64,000 nucleotides of DNA from Gigantopelta aegis (Eukaryota; Mollusca; Gastropoda; Neomphalida; Peltospiridae). Numbering within the stretch: the stretch's first letter is position 1; every line of letters begins with the position of its first letter. Shown here in pieces: positions 1 to 34,200 of this stretch. The DNA lies in NCBI RefSeq assembly GCF_016097555.1, contig NC_054702.1, positions 64,277,682 to 64,341,681 on the forward strand, read 5' to 3'. Both the position numbers and the translations under genes were made by a program. Below the pieces are notes generated by a model that did no database searches, was not told where the DNA came from, and saw only the letters and a list, made by a program, of their open reading frames with translations.

Positions 1-1088
1 AGGCCTAACTCATTGGTTATGGGAACTATATTCACGTAACCGAACAATCAGTTACCTACTAGTAAGTAAAAGTGAACTGACTTCCAGTTATCTAGGATTT
101 TGAAATATTGTCCCCTGTGCAGCACAAATTGCTGTAGGTCTAGTGCTGTTTTTTTGCCACTGGATACAAATTATTGACATCAGTTGAAGGGACACTTTTT
201 GGTTTTTAAAGTCTGAACCACAATTAACAATTACAATACTTTACTCTCCTGTCATTAATGTTTCCGGATTTTGTGCTGTTTGTTACAAAACAAATTTCAT
301 TTTCTCTAGACACGCACATCTAAAACTTTCGAAATGGTTTTGGCTTATGCTTTAATTTTTAAATACATTCTTAATGCACACCACCATTTTTGACCATTGT
401 GCAACCATTACCCTAAGGCCAAACTCAGTACCTGTCCATCAGTATTAATATTTCTAGATTTGTGTTTTGTAAACCACTTCCATCTCTGCAAAATAAAATA
501 ACATTGATGTAATGTTTACATACCTTAGTGCATGTTATGAAGTTGTTGGATTACATCACATCCTTCCATCCTTGTTGAAGAATATTTCATTCAAAAAGGA
601 AAATGGCACCTGGAATTTTAATACCACCAAGCTCTACTAATTAATGGCAAAAGAGTAATTTATTGTAGCTATTAACTACAAGTATGTGACTTGGACTATA
701 ATTTTATCTTTATTTGTTGCAAATGTTACTGGTTTAAAATTGCTCTACAGGCAGGCTCAAAATTGCTGTGGGTGATCATTTGGCAAATGGCAAAGACTTT
801 TCAAAATTGCTGTAGGTAACAAATCCTAATGTTTGAGCCCTGAGAATGGTAAGGACATTTGATAGTTATAGGGTATAATTAGACCACATTGGTAAAATAT
901 CTGCCTATCCAACCACCTCCAAGAAGTAGATATATGTTTGAAGATAATTGAAGACGAGAAGGATTTCATTCCATCAACACTGCTTCCCACTTAATTGATT
1001 ATTTTTATGTCATTTCAGTGAATTGGTGATTACCGGAGGATGTCCGCATGGAAATCTTTCTATATGTTCTTATTTGAGGTGAAGTAAA
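1..1088. other. Upstream intergenic DNA of MCM8
   Basis: AT-rich stretch with no convincing coding exon on either strand. It must contain the MCM8 promoter and 5' UTR, but I see no clear TATA box or initiator. A short phrase, AAAATTGCTGTRGGT, recurs near 760 and 810, which looks like a small local duplication. Nothing else is recognisable. Confidence 0.5.
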
Positions 1089-21747
<20,659 letters not shown>

Positions 21748-23754
21748 AAGAAAACAATAAGAATTATTAAAAAACTATTAGTATAATCTGGGATCTCAAT
21801 TATGTACTGCAAAATCTGAAAAAAAGAGCACCAGTCAGAAATAGTGTCATATGGAAACATCTCTGACAAAAAGGTACATGATGTCTTGGTTACAGACAGT
21901 TCAGAACATCCTGAGTTTATGTGTTGTTATCAGAAATCTGCGAGTAACTTTGCCAGTTCATTTCCGAAGTGATCATCAATGAATGCATAATACATGAGTG
22001 TTGTCTCCCATATATGTGTGTAAATGTTGTAAATAACCTATGGTAAACAAGACAAAAAACTTTGGGCCGAATTTAGGAAGCCTGTTTTTCTTAATCGCAG
22101 TTGTTTAAGCGTTGTAAATGTATGTAGTTACATGTGTGTAAGGTTGAAACAGGCATTGTAAATTTGGCCCTTTAAGTTTAAATTAAAAATGTATTATATT
22201 TCTGTCTCTGACTTGGTTTCTTGTTTAGACTGATAATGTTACATAAATAATTTTATGAAATCATCAATGAATGTGACCAGCACTCTGCTATTTAAAAAAA
22301 TTCAGATGTTACCTGGAGACCTGTAAATAATATGCTCAAATGTTCTAAAATCGTCACAAATTCTGACGAGCCACTAGGATGTATTTCTAAAAAGCATTTC
22401 AAATAAAACCAGTGTCTTCAAAATTATGGCATGCACCAAATACATCAAAACACAATCCATAGATGAAAATTTTCCAGATGTTTTTGAATTCTGGATTTTT
22501 ATTCATATGTACAGTGTTTACCTGGTTTGCATTATTTGTCCCAAATGTTCCATGTTCTTGATCTAAAACTTACGATATGGTTTCAGATGATATTTTTCTT
22601 GAATGGGGACTCCAATTTAGACCATTGTGCAACCCTAAAGGCTCATATGTCATGCAGTCAAGTTAAACAAATTTAAATACATTGGTTTCAATGACAGTGT
22701 TAGACTGGATGCATGCGTCTGTAAAATGCATGCAGCTATGTTTTATATGCCCAAAATGCAAGCTGCAGATGCAGCAGTCCGACCCCACACTGGTACTGCA
22801 TTCACTTTATACGAGTCTTAATCTGATCACCAATATTAAAATTTTAGAACATTTTATTTTGTAACCCACTTTCATCTCTGCACCATCTTAAGCTGCTATA
22901 GCCTCTTAGGACAACATGGAACATATGAATTCTAATTTGTGTTCACTTCCAGTGTTTCTGCCAGACAGAAATGTTTGGGTATGGCACTATGGAACTGAAT
23001 GCAACCAGTCAACAGGGGGTATGGTGGGATGGTGCATATAAATGATCCCCCCTCCCCCCACAAAAAAAAAGAAAAGAAAGAAAAAAGAAATTTAAAAAAA
23101 AGATGAAAAAAAGGGAATACTAATTTTGTTTGTGTCGGCCAAAAAACCTTTTTCCATCGAGAATTCTTGAGAAAGCCGCTGTTTACAAGGAGTGACAGCA
23201 AATTACAATTTTAATATTCCCGAATTATGTGTATGACATTGATTTTGTAGTTTTTTCTTATAAATAAATATAAAAATGGCAAAATATGGCACTTGCAACT
23301 ATGATAACGCACAAATAAATATTAATATATATATATTGGTTAGGCCTAAAGCTGGACACACACAAGATTTAAAAATCGCAGTCCGACTGTAGACACTCGG
23401 TGTACACATACTTGCATTGTGTCAGCATTCAACCAGCGATTGGTCTAGATCTGTATATTTTGTTTCAGTCATATGACATGTACGTAACATTGTAACATGC
23501 ACCAAATGCGTATATGACGTTAATGCATTGCCAAAAATATTCAGTTAAAAAACTGAAAGCGAAAAGATGTACATTCTGTCAAATGTTGCACTGAAAACAA
23601 ATTATGAAGCCAAAACAATGGTGCCACATATTGTGTAGTATGACATCATGTACATCAAAGTACTATACCAGTCATTTGTAATTTTTGCTGCCTTCAAAAT
23701 CAGTGCCCTGGTGTATTCACTTGGTACAGACAATTTTTGTACCAGCCAGTGTGC

Positions 23755-23935
23755 CACGACTGGCATATCATAGACCATGGTATGTGCTATCCTGTCTGTG
23801 GGATGGTGCATATAAAAAAATGTAGCGGGTTTCCTCAGTCAGACTATAGATGTAAAAATTACCAAATGTTTGACATCCAATAGCCGGTGATTAATAAAGA
23901 AATGTGCTCTAGTGGTGTCGTTAAACAAACCAAAC
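23755..23935 (+). mobile_element. SINE copy, partial
   Basis: Carries CACGACTGGCATATCA, GTGGGATGGTGCATATAAA, and a tail GTGTCGTTAAACAAACC. Same family as 13405-13715, without the tRNA head. Confidence 0.75.
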
Positions 23936-24283
23936 AAACCTTTTGGTACAGACAATGTTCCTGATACAATTTAGTTCACCAAGATAAACGTTTTGGCCCG
24001 TTATTTATTATTGTGATGTTTATTGCTGGTCCAATAGATTTCAAAATGTTTTTAAAAACCTGACCATAGATGTTTACCACGGTGAACTAGATCAGTAAAT
24101 CAAACGATCTTCGTTTACAGTTATTTGTGAGTTTTCAGCTGAGATTTATACATGCCAGTCCTTGGCAACCTAAATGCCCACCTATGGTTTAAAAATAAAG
24201 AAAGGTACAGATATTTTTAGTCCTACGGAAATTATGAATAGGATCATAATTATAAATGGACCCTTTTTCCAAACCCCTCCCCA

Positions 24284-24412
24284 CCCTTTCCGGTCCTGGA
24301 TGAAGGAACTGGCGAGAGCCTCCACCTGAGCTCGTGACAGGCGTGCGCAACAACAGCTTGTTCTGAATGTGCACGTCAAACCCTATGACCTGACCTGACC
24401 TGGCCAGACCAG
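24284..24412 (-). repeat. Dispersed repeat E, copy 2 (inverted)
   Basis: Complement of the repeat E core: GCGTGCGCAACAACAGCTTG then TCTGAATGTGCACGTCAAAC, ending in tandem TGACC. It lies just 3' of the LINE. Confidence 0.75.
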
Positions 24413-24444
24413 TAGTGCATTTGTTCATTCTATTCATTTATTTA

Positions 24445-26178
24445 CCAAAGCAATTGCCTATAGGCACAAACATAATTTTACATAATACATTTACATAATT
24501 AAGAAAAACAACGACATCACACAAACTCTAGCAAGTTCTCTTAACACACACATTGTTTTAATTCTTCACAATTTCCTGGAAGTGAATATGTGAACCATAA
24601 CCATGTGTCACAATTAGGAACTATAGTGGACCGTGATGAATGAACTCTAACCCGGAGGTCAACTGTACAGTGAGACCATAAATGCAGTAGGTTTTTCCAG
24701 TAATACTTTTTAATATATGTAGCACGTAGATCAGAATATAATGGACATTGCAAAATAAAGTGAAATTCGTCTTCAAATACCATTAGTGTCACGGAGACTG
24801 CAGGTCCTAAGTTCACGTTCAATATTTCTACAACGACCAGTTTCAATATTTAGTTGATGAGCAGAACATCTAAATTTACAAATGTAACTTCTAAATGCAA
24901 AAGAAAGGTTTTTTTTCTTCTGTTAAATAGTATTGAAGACGGTGATTATTAGTTAAGTGCTTATAAATTAAACATTTTGAAGAAACTGAGAGAGTAGCAT
25001 ACATTTCTTGAATAAATCTATCTTTTAAACGAACTAACATCTGTGATAAATATTGCTTCATTATTAACATTCTGACGTATCTAGACATATGACACGCCAA
25101 CGTTGTCAAGAAGTTGTTTGGCAAGTGTAGCCCAACATATTTTTTCACAATCTTTAACCATTTGTAGATACATTTCCTTCAAAATACAATTGTCAGTTCG
25201 TAATAATAGCCAGTATTTTAAAATAGCAATATAACGTGAAATTGACAAAGTATATCGTCCCAATTCGTGGTACATGTGGCTTGTGGTTTTTTGATTGACG
25301 CCAAGCAAATGTTTACATAACATGAGATGAAGCTTTTTAATATCTAGTGATTTGGCGAATCCCCATGTCTCGCAACCATATTTAAGTAAAGGTAATATAT
25401 ATGTATCGAACAACAAAAATTTCTGTTTCAACATTAACTTTGAATTCCATATTGTTTGTACATAGATCTCTCCAGGGCAAATAAAGCTTTGCGCCCTTGG
25501 CTGGTTATATGACTGTGCGTGATAGGAAAGTTACCATTGTATTTAAATATTAAACCCAAATGATTAAAAAGATATAATTTCTATATCTTCACCATTATAC
25601 AGCCAATGTTCATTTTTCATTAAATGGCCTCTTTTTCTGAACCACAACAATCTTTGTTTTTGTAATATTCACAGCGAGTTTCCACTCTTTGCAATACATA
25701 TGAAGCTTATCAAGCATAGTTTGTAGACCCGAGACAGTTTCAGAAAACATAACGGTGTCATCAGCGTATAATATTAGGTTCAACATACCAATTTCTATGC
25801 TACTGCAGTTATTATTTGCTAAATGTGTTTCACAGTCATTAATATACATGGAGAATAAGACTGGGTAAAGCTTCGCCTTGCAACACGCCAGCAGACACTT
25901 CAAATGAGTTTGTTAGTGACCATTTGTTTCGAAAATAGGCTTTGAAATTTAAATAAAACTTTATTATTCTTAAAATTCTACCATCTATACCAAATTTAAC
26001 AAGCTTTGACCATAAACTAATTCTGTCAATACTGTCAAAAGTACGCGTGTAATCAATGAAACTGCAGTATAAACTTTTTTGTTTGTTGAAGATTAGGTTA
26101 GATATTATTCTATGTAGAGCAAAAGTAGCCACTATGTTATATCTGATTGGTTGTCTTTCGGGACATTTGCAGACCACT
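24445..26178 (-). mobile_element. 5'-truncated, broken non-LTR retrotransposon (LINE)
   Basis: The minus strand reads, in several frames, the second half of a LINE polyprotein. A reverse-transcriptase palm with catalytic YADD (LILYADDTVMF, about 25756-25790) is preceded by SFIDYTRTFDSIDR and a GVLQGE segment. Downstream come the thumb-side LPLLKYGCETWGF and a C-terminal DEFHFILQCPLYSDLR segment (about 24700-24760). Several frameshifts and stops separate the pieces, so it is inactive. The 5' half (endonuclease) is absent. The 3' end runs into a TAAATAAATGAATAG tail near 24425-24445. The clade is uncertain. Confidence 0.85.
25610..26177 (-). pseudogene. Reverse-transcriptase domain fragment of the LINE
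   Basis: Two overlapping open segments. The upstream one (25839-26177) carries YSIDY-type core SFIDYTRTFDSIDR and ends near GVLQGE. The downstream one (25610-25903) carries YINDCETHL, the YADD box and a GLQTMLDKLHMYCKEWKLAVN helix with TKTKIVV. The frame changes between them at about 25860-25890. The domain is a typical invertebrate LINE RT that copies its own RNA at a nicked target. Confidence 0.82.
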
Positions 26179-27886
26179 GCTCATAGACGTACGGGCTCCC
26201 ATTTTTGTAGGGGTGGGGGTGGGAGCAGGCTGATTTTTGCCCGAATGAAACGAAAATGCCCGAATCTGGATAACAATATTTATTCACATTACCATTACTT
26301 CTAAACAGCTGTATAGGATTGCAAACGAATCATTACGAATTTGTACACGGATTATAACTAATTTTGTCGGTAGATTGATGGAAGTTAATGGTAAACATAT
26401 CTCAGATTAACATGCATTTCTATATACTGCAGCCGATATCACATGGCTATTATCTATTTGTTGTAAAATGTTTTAAGTATGTAGATCGAATACCTATTAA
26501 ATAATGACACAATCAAAACAGCATATCAAAAAAACGTAAGGTCAGAAAGCCGATTTAAGTTTGACTTACCTCAGTTTACTTAAAGAGATGCTCAATGTGA
26601 TCCCCATCCTGTTCACACACTGACCTCAGTCTCTTGTTGAGACAGTGTCTTTAATCGCTTTGATAAGTTAGTTTAGAGAATTAATCTTTCTAGATTTTCC
26701 AGAAAATGTCTTCAATATCCGTTTGCGCCCCATCCGTTTTCAGTAAAACAAGCTTCAATGGTTCACTGAACATCATTTCGAATAACTATACTACCAAAGA
26801 CTTTCCAGTAAAAATAAGTGAAGACATAATCTGACAGGCTACCTACATTTGATAGGCAGCATTAGAGAAAATTTACACTATGTGACAAAAATGAAATAGA
26901 AAATGAGTATCATTCATCCTCCAGTGCCCACGTTTTAATGATTTAAGAATGGAATTTATTTTAAAATATTACCATGTACCTCCAAGCGTTTTCAAACTTG
27001 CCCAGTTATTAGCGTCTAACAATATTAAAGAAGTTAATAATTTCGGAAATTTTTTGTTTCGAGCAAATCCCATTAGAGACCAGCTATTGGAGCAAATTGG
27101 TTAATATTAACATTACTTCTATTTATTCATTTTACAACTATTTGTTTACATGTATAGTTAACATTTTATTTATTTATTTATTTCGTATTATTATTATTTG
27201 TTACTAAATCACTCTCCACCAATCCATAATCATGTACAAATCCTGTATATATTTATTACATTGTACATTTATTTACATTGTATTGTGCTGATAAATTGTA
27301 AAAACTTAAGGCGATAAAGAACTGGAACTTGACTGACTGAAACAGTGATACTAGCTGTGCACCAGACAGGCACCAGTCCAAATGCATGCGACTCCCGCAT
27401 TACATCTTTTGATATGCAATTTTGATTCTGCCACTACGTGGCGTTCAACCCGCGTCTTTGAAATTCTTATCACAAAATGGGAAATACGCATAAGATATCA
27501 GGTACAAAATATTATTATCCTAGTAAATATACTTTCCAAGTTATTAATCAGTAAAGAGGGGTTCTTTGATTCGGGACATCCGATATTATATGTAGATACT
27601 ATACACATGTAAAGTTAGAAAATGTAATGAAAAACTAGCAGTCAAACCAACTCAGTTAAGTATAAAAATCTAACTCTGCATAATTAATAGCTTGTATTAG
27701 ATCATTCATGATAAAATAAAATAAAATACCTATATTATTGTTACGAACGGTTATGACTGAACACTAATCATATGTAATCATATTGCTGTATTCTCTTTAC
27801 TTTTGTTCGTTTAAAAAACAAAAACAAAAAAAACAACTTTTTTCATCCTTTCTTTTCTTTCTTCTCCTTTTCAAATATTAAACATT
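26179..27886. other. Intergenic DNA with a possible mariner remnant
   Basis: On the minus strand, about 26570-26665 reads LNKRLRSVCEQDGDHIEHLF, which resembles the C-terminus of mariner-like transposases (RL..VC...G.HIEHL). No other part of such an element is convincing. The remainder is AT-rich and holds no exon I can support. ARF-like gene 1 has its 3' UTR and poly(A) signal here. Confidence 0.4.
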
Positions 27887-30000
27887 CTAATTTGTGTGTG
27901 TTCTGTCTGGTCCCTTCTTGTCCACCAAAATGGCTAATTCCCGCAAGATGTGATCCACATCCTCTTGTGAACTCTCTCTCAAGCTACAGATCTGCCACGC
28001 CTTGTTAGCAAGTCTGACATGCAGGTCGAACCGAGTTTCTATTTCATCACAAGACAATGCACCTACAAAACATGTCACTTATATTAAGACAAACAGTAAA
28101 CAAATTTAAAACATCAGCTTGACACTTAATTACTATCTATGAATAGGTGTTCCTCAAGTTCTTCAACATTCATCAGTGATTGTGTATAATGCAAGTGATC
28201 ACTAATTTTAAATAGGCGACATCGATTTCGCCGTACAGTGACTGATTCCCCCTTAAAAACTTTATTCGCCAGTCTAGACCCCTCCCCCCTCTGAATAATT
28301 TCCTGTAATTGGGTGGGGAGAGGGTTAGGAAGTACTAGCGTTTGTATTCTGACTGTTATGCATTGGAACCACCATCTAAATGACTATTTAATATACTGAC
28401 ACACAATGAAAACGCAAAACAGATATTTTTCAATATTTTGTTGTGATTAATGAAAAAAATATTTATTGAACTTAAAATAACAATTTATGAGAGGAAGCCA
28501 TTGATTGGTACTTTTGTCTGGGTTTTAATCCTGGTTTTGTTTTCGTTACACATACAATAGCAAAAACACACAAAATGGTGTGAAATGCGTTCACTACATG
28601 CTCAATCATGCTGCATGCAATGCACGTGAAATGCCAGTATGTTGACACATAAAAGTCACGTAACGGTGTCATATCCCTCGTCACATTAAGAATGCCACGA
28701 CTCAGAGAAGAACAAAGGGAGCGAGCGTTAGACATGGTTCAAGGGGGGACTTCGCAAAGCCAAGTTGCTAGGACCTTCCGAGTCCATCCATCAACTATCG
28801 GATGACTTGTTGAAGTCATCAACAGACCGGGAGTGTCGTGATCGACCTCGACCTGGTCAACGTCCCGTTACGACACCACGCCAAGATCGGCAGATTGACG
28901 ACACCACCTCCGTGACCGGTTCAGAACTGTGACGATGACAGCAAGCAACACGATAGGACGTCATCCGTCGACTCAGAACGGCTGGACTCAGACGCAGACG
29001 CCCGTACAACGGTAACATCATGACACCGCGACATCGTGCTGCGAGACTACAGTTTGCTCTCCAGAATGGTAATCATCCACCAGCCTTTTACTGGAGCATT
29101 GTTTTCTCAGATGAGTCCCGTTTCTCTGTCTCCTTTGCCGATGGAAGAGCACGTGTGTACAGAAGACTCCATGAACGGTACGCTGACGGATGTGTGAGGG
29201 AACGTGATCGGTTTGGCGGCGGTTGTCTGATGGTATGGGGGGGGGGGGGCAATCAACTGTGATTTCAGAAGTGATCTCATCATTGTCCACGATGCCCTTA
29301 CAGCCGAGCGTTATGTTGACGTTATTCTAAGACCAGTTCTCCAGCCAAGAATTACCCAGGCATTCCTGCAACAAGCCGGTATCACCTTTATGAACTGGTC
29401 CGCCCTTTCACCGGATTTGAACCCAATTGAACACATGTGGGATGACTTAGGACGTTGTGTACGTCACCGCCAGCCACCACCGCGTAACGTCGCTGAGCTT
29501 ACATAGGCGTTGCAGGAGTGGAGGAACATTCCTGTGCCAATCCTTTTCCTCGTCGTCTTCACGCATGCTCACGGACCAGTGGTGGACACACCAGATACTG
29601 ACCTTGATGGGGGGGGGGGGGGGGGGGGGGGGTTGAACTTTTCGATTACGAATGCAACTCGATTACTGTTAATAACTGGCCATGTTTCCATGTGAATGTA
29701 TCTCATGAATACCAGTCATTAATGTTATATTACATTATCCATCAATTCATTAATAGTTTGTCGTTATTTGCAATGAAAAGTAGTTTTTACGTTTTCATTG
29801 TTTCAGTATATATAAAAACTGACACCCCAATCACCATAACCACGTTAACGTAGCGCTGTCTTAGAACCGTCTGAGACGTAGGCGAGAGTTTCCGTTATAG
29901 CATCGTATCTAGTATTTTCCGAAGCCTATGACAGAATAATGTAAATAATTCAGCTTTGCTGGGATTTAAATTATAATAAAGTCTATCAGACGCGCCTTCC

Positions 30001-30065
<65 letters not shown>

Positions 30066-30071
30066 TCCCCC

Positions 30072-30102
<31 letters not shown>

Positions 30103-31189
30103 GAACGCATACAAATTCCCAATCTGATTAAAATTAGCTCTACTGGTCTCGCCAGTAGATCTAACAGCATTGCGTTGACTCCCATGTCCAGGTGACATTT
30201 CATCTATAAATAACAATTTAAAGATCGACCAATTACACTTCGCCTTTTATAACGTTATTCGGGAGCATACAAATTCTAAAAATATCGATCGAGACTACTT
30301 ATGCAATTGGCGAACATGTTGGTCTATTTCAACATTGAAAAAACTGTGGGAAAAGTGCAGTAAAAAATCTGGATTGTATACTAGTATAAGCAGATTTTAT
30401 GGCTATACCATCACGTTTTTTTTTTTTCGTCTTGAAAGGAATTTTATATTGAAATTAGTTTCCGGCATACTTCGTAATTCACCCGAATCATTTCGTATAC
30501 CCTCGGCATAAACCCGAATGTTTTAAATTTAAAAAAAAATCACTGGCATGATTTTGCAAGTAAGGTTTTGATTGGTCGAACGAAAGGTCAACTGGACATG
30601 AGCTCCAACGGGCTGCTGTTAGATCCACATGTAATAATGGAGCTAATTTTAATTAGATTGACAAATTCCTTGCTACCACTTTCTCAATCTGATTGAAAAC
30701 AGCTCTACTGGTCTACAACAGGTAATAGTTATTAAGCAGTGGAGCTAATTTTATTCAGATTGCCACTTTCTACAGCTGATTCTAATTACCTGGAGCATCC
30801 ACTGCGTTCACTACTATTAGCACAGGAAAGTTATCCGCCGGGAACGATACTGTTATTAAATCCAAACATCTCTGGGCCTCGTGTATGCTATCCACCCCGC
30901 CAGCGGCGTTTATCATGAGGACGACCGCTTTAGTTTCTTCATAGGCCTCTTTGTTCCGTATTAGCACCGAGGGCGTTCCTCTAAGGGCGTGGACGAGGAA
31001 CTTTTCACCTGTAGTTCGACTGGTGATAGTCTCGTCAATGTTGCACGATTTTGTTGATTGTGAAGCAATGCTTTTCTGAACTCCAAAAAGCCAGGAATAC
31101 AGCAAAAATCGTTTTCCTGAAGAAAAAAAAAAAAAAAAAAGAGAGAAAAAAGTTCCAGTATTTAAGTAGCTTTGTGTGTATGTCTGTAT

Positions 31190-31235
<46 letters not shown>

Positions 31236-34200
31236 ACACACACACACTTATTACACCGCGGTGGAAGAGATACCCGTGTGGTATTTATCGTCTCTTCACA
31301 TGTGAAAATACGTCTTTTGAGAGGTCATGACCTCTGATCAGGTGATCAACTATCACACAGTACAACGCCGCATAGATCTTCATACAGTGTGCGCATTGTT
31401 CTTTCGATTCATACTGCAGGGCGATCGGAAGCAATTAGAAGTTGGTACAGCCATGGAAGTAATGTATATGATGAGATATATACTATGCGAGCGCCGTAAG
31501 CGCGAAGCCACCCTATGGGTGTCTGGCGGCAGGTCCCCCTCCCCTAATGTTCTTTTTCTTGAAGTCCTACTGAAATGGTGCAATTTCTGCTCATTAAGTG
31601 AGGAATTTGTGCTGTCAAATTAAGCAATTCATCGATCGAAAACTTCAAAGAGCTATCTATTAATTTTAGAGTTGTACAAAAATGTGATTGTCGTTCGCAA
31701 ATTTATATATCTTATCCAAATCCTATCTGCTGGCTATAACTCTTGATGAGTTAAACACATCTTTTCAAAAAGAAAAAGAAATTCTGTTTTTGACTTTTTT
31801 ATTTATTTCATATAGTGAAATGTATGACCTGGTCAACTGAATTTACCAAACAGTTGCAATCTGTTCTTGGGCCAGAAACAAATGCGTGTGCTACTTTAAC
31901 AAGGTCTAATGCATCCGTGTCTTCCAAGAAATTTAATGACCTTTTCGCACACAAATCTGTAAAAATGTAGAGATGTATCACACTGCCATGAGATAAAATT
32001 GAAATCTGGTAAAACTGAATGTTCAACCTGATAAAAATACAAGGTTTATAATCTTTAGAGAGGAAAAAATATCAAAGACTTTCAATGGTAAAAAAGATGG
32101 TTTTCAGGGACATAATGCATCACAAGAAGTAATTAAAACAGAAAGTACATATGTATATACAGTCACTGTTTATGGCAGGAGCAGATAAACAAGATCAACA
32201 AAAAATACTGGTAATCCAATTACTGTTGGCAAGCTGATGACAGGGTAAGCCACTTCGAATATCCAGGATTGGCAGTTGTCTAGAGACACCATGCTACATT
32301 TACACAGTCCTAAGCATGAAAAACTGTGTGTACAAAACTCCTGGGCTGGTAGCAAACCACTTAGTAAATATATTTAAACACAGTCGTCAACTTGTTAAAA
32401 TATTCTGGGCAGCATAAATACAGTCCTTCACTTGTAGCAAATTAAGTATTTACAACCACTGTTTATGACAGGAGCAGACAAATAGGTAAATCACTTGGCT
32501 ACACTAGCCCGTATGGAATCTATGTAGGAAAGAAGCTCTTTCAGCTGACTTTTATAGCCTTTGCACCTTTCCTGGCACTGTTGGAAACACTCAGGAGGCT
32601 TAAGTCGTTTTTCTGCTCTGCCATGTCTATATGTTCGTCAGCAGTTTTTAGCAGTTGGTGGATGTCTGCCTCTAGCCTTGCCTTCTTTCTCATCAAGGTG
32701 GCCAGTTCTTCATCTTCATCTTTTCTCTTGTTTGATATGTCAGCTTCTTTTGTCCTTTTCGTTTGCTCTTCCAGGTAAAGTCTGTACCTATTCCTAACAT
32801 TTGATGCTGATGACATAAGGTCTTTGGACAGCTTTACATTCTGGATGCCTCCAACATGACAAATGTGGTAAAGAATTACCCTCCTTACTATAAGGGCTAG
32901 GGCTCTCTGATTATCTGCTAAGGCCTCCTTGTTCACAGAAAGGCCCCTTTCCACATCAGCTTGTCCATGTGATAGCAACAAAAGCTTGACTACTGGCCAA
33001 AGCTGGCAGAATTCTTTCTTGTTGCCAAGAAAAGAAGCATACAGAGGGAGTCAAGGCGATAATTTTCACGTAAAGATTCCAGACTGCTTGTTGCATCGGA
33101 TTTCAGTGTCTCATCTAAAAACAGTTTGTATTCCTTGAGGATCTTGTCGCAAGCACTGATGTCTAGCCTGCCTGCACTCACAAGGTAATTCAGACAGTCA
33201 TAAAAGACTGATACACAGCCAGCAGGATCCTTCAAAATGGCTTCAGGAGAGAGATGGGTTAAGTTTATCACCAAAACTGTCGTCACTGGTGATTTAATCC
33301 AACAGAAACCGTCTACAGTCCAATCTGAAGGACAACACACCCCTGTCTGAAATCCTTTTCTGCTTCTTCATATCACGTAGTGCATAACATGTTGCAAAGC
33401 CAACATCAATTTTGGATACATCCATGTGGTATTTTGACTTTCCTGGTTCAAAATCAACTAGCTGCTTCACATTGTGAAGTTCATCTAGACATTTCTTCTC
33501 TACGAAGCGATCAAGCAGACCCTTGATCAACTGAAACATGTCAGCTGCAAGAAACGGAAGCAGAGGCTTTTCTGACTGGAATGCAACTAGAAATGGTTTC
33601 ATCTCATTGACACCGACAGGAAAAACTGAAGCTTTGCAATGAATAAAGGAGAAGAGGTAGCCTCCTTCAATCACTTGAATGATTTGAAGGTAGGTTCCTT
33701 CCAGGCCTCCCAGACACTTGTACATATTAAAATATAGGAAATATAGGAATTTAAATACCAAAATATAGGAGTTTTATAGGAATTTTGAGGTCAAATATAG
33801 GAGTTTTATAGGAAAATTTGGACCGATTATCATGATTATAGGCATTTTACACGGATTTTAAAAAACATTTACATTACAAATGGTATGTTCTTACCTTGAA
33901 TATGTACACAAGATACCATCTACTACCTCAACCAACTGGGTTGAAAATTAGCAGTCGCCCGGTTGCCCGTAGCGACCTTTATTGGCTATGGGCGACTACA
34001 TGTATGAATTTAACAAAGGTAGTCCGTTGGACGACCACTGATTTTAGAGTCTGGCGAATATGGTACCAGGTGAAAAATTAACGCACTGAAACTGAATCGA
34101 ATGTGACAAAACACACCGCTATTGTGCTGGCGCGAACTACAGATCTGGCAACAGACAACATTATAGAACATGTTCTATATTTTGACAACGCCAGACTTAC

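Larger units (their letters stand above)
21748..24444. other. Intergenic DNA after MCM8
   Basis: MCM8 3' UTR followed by noncoding DNA. It holds a purine-rich tract (23050-23120), a SINE remnant near 22960-23040, a SINE at 23755-23935 and an inverted repeat E copy at 24284-24412. No exon is supported on either strand. Confidence 0.6.
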
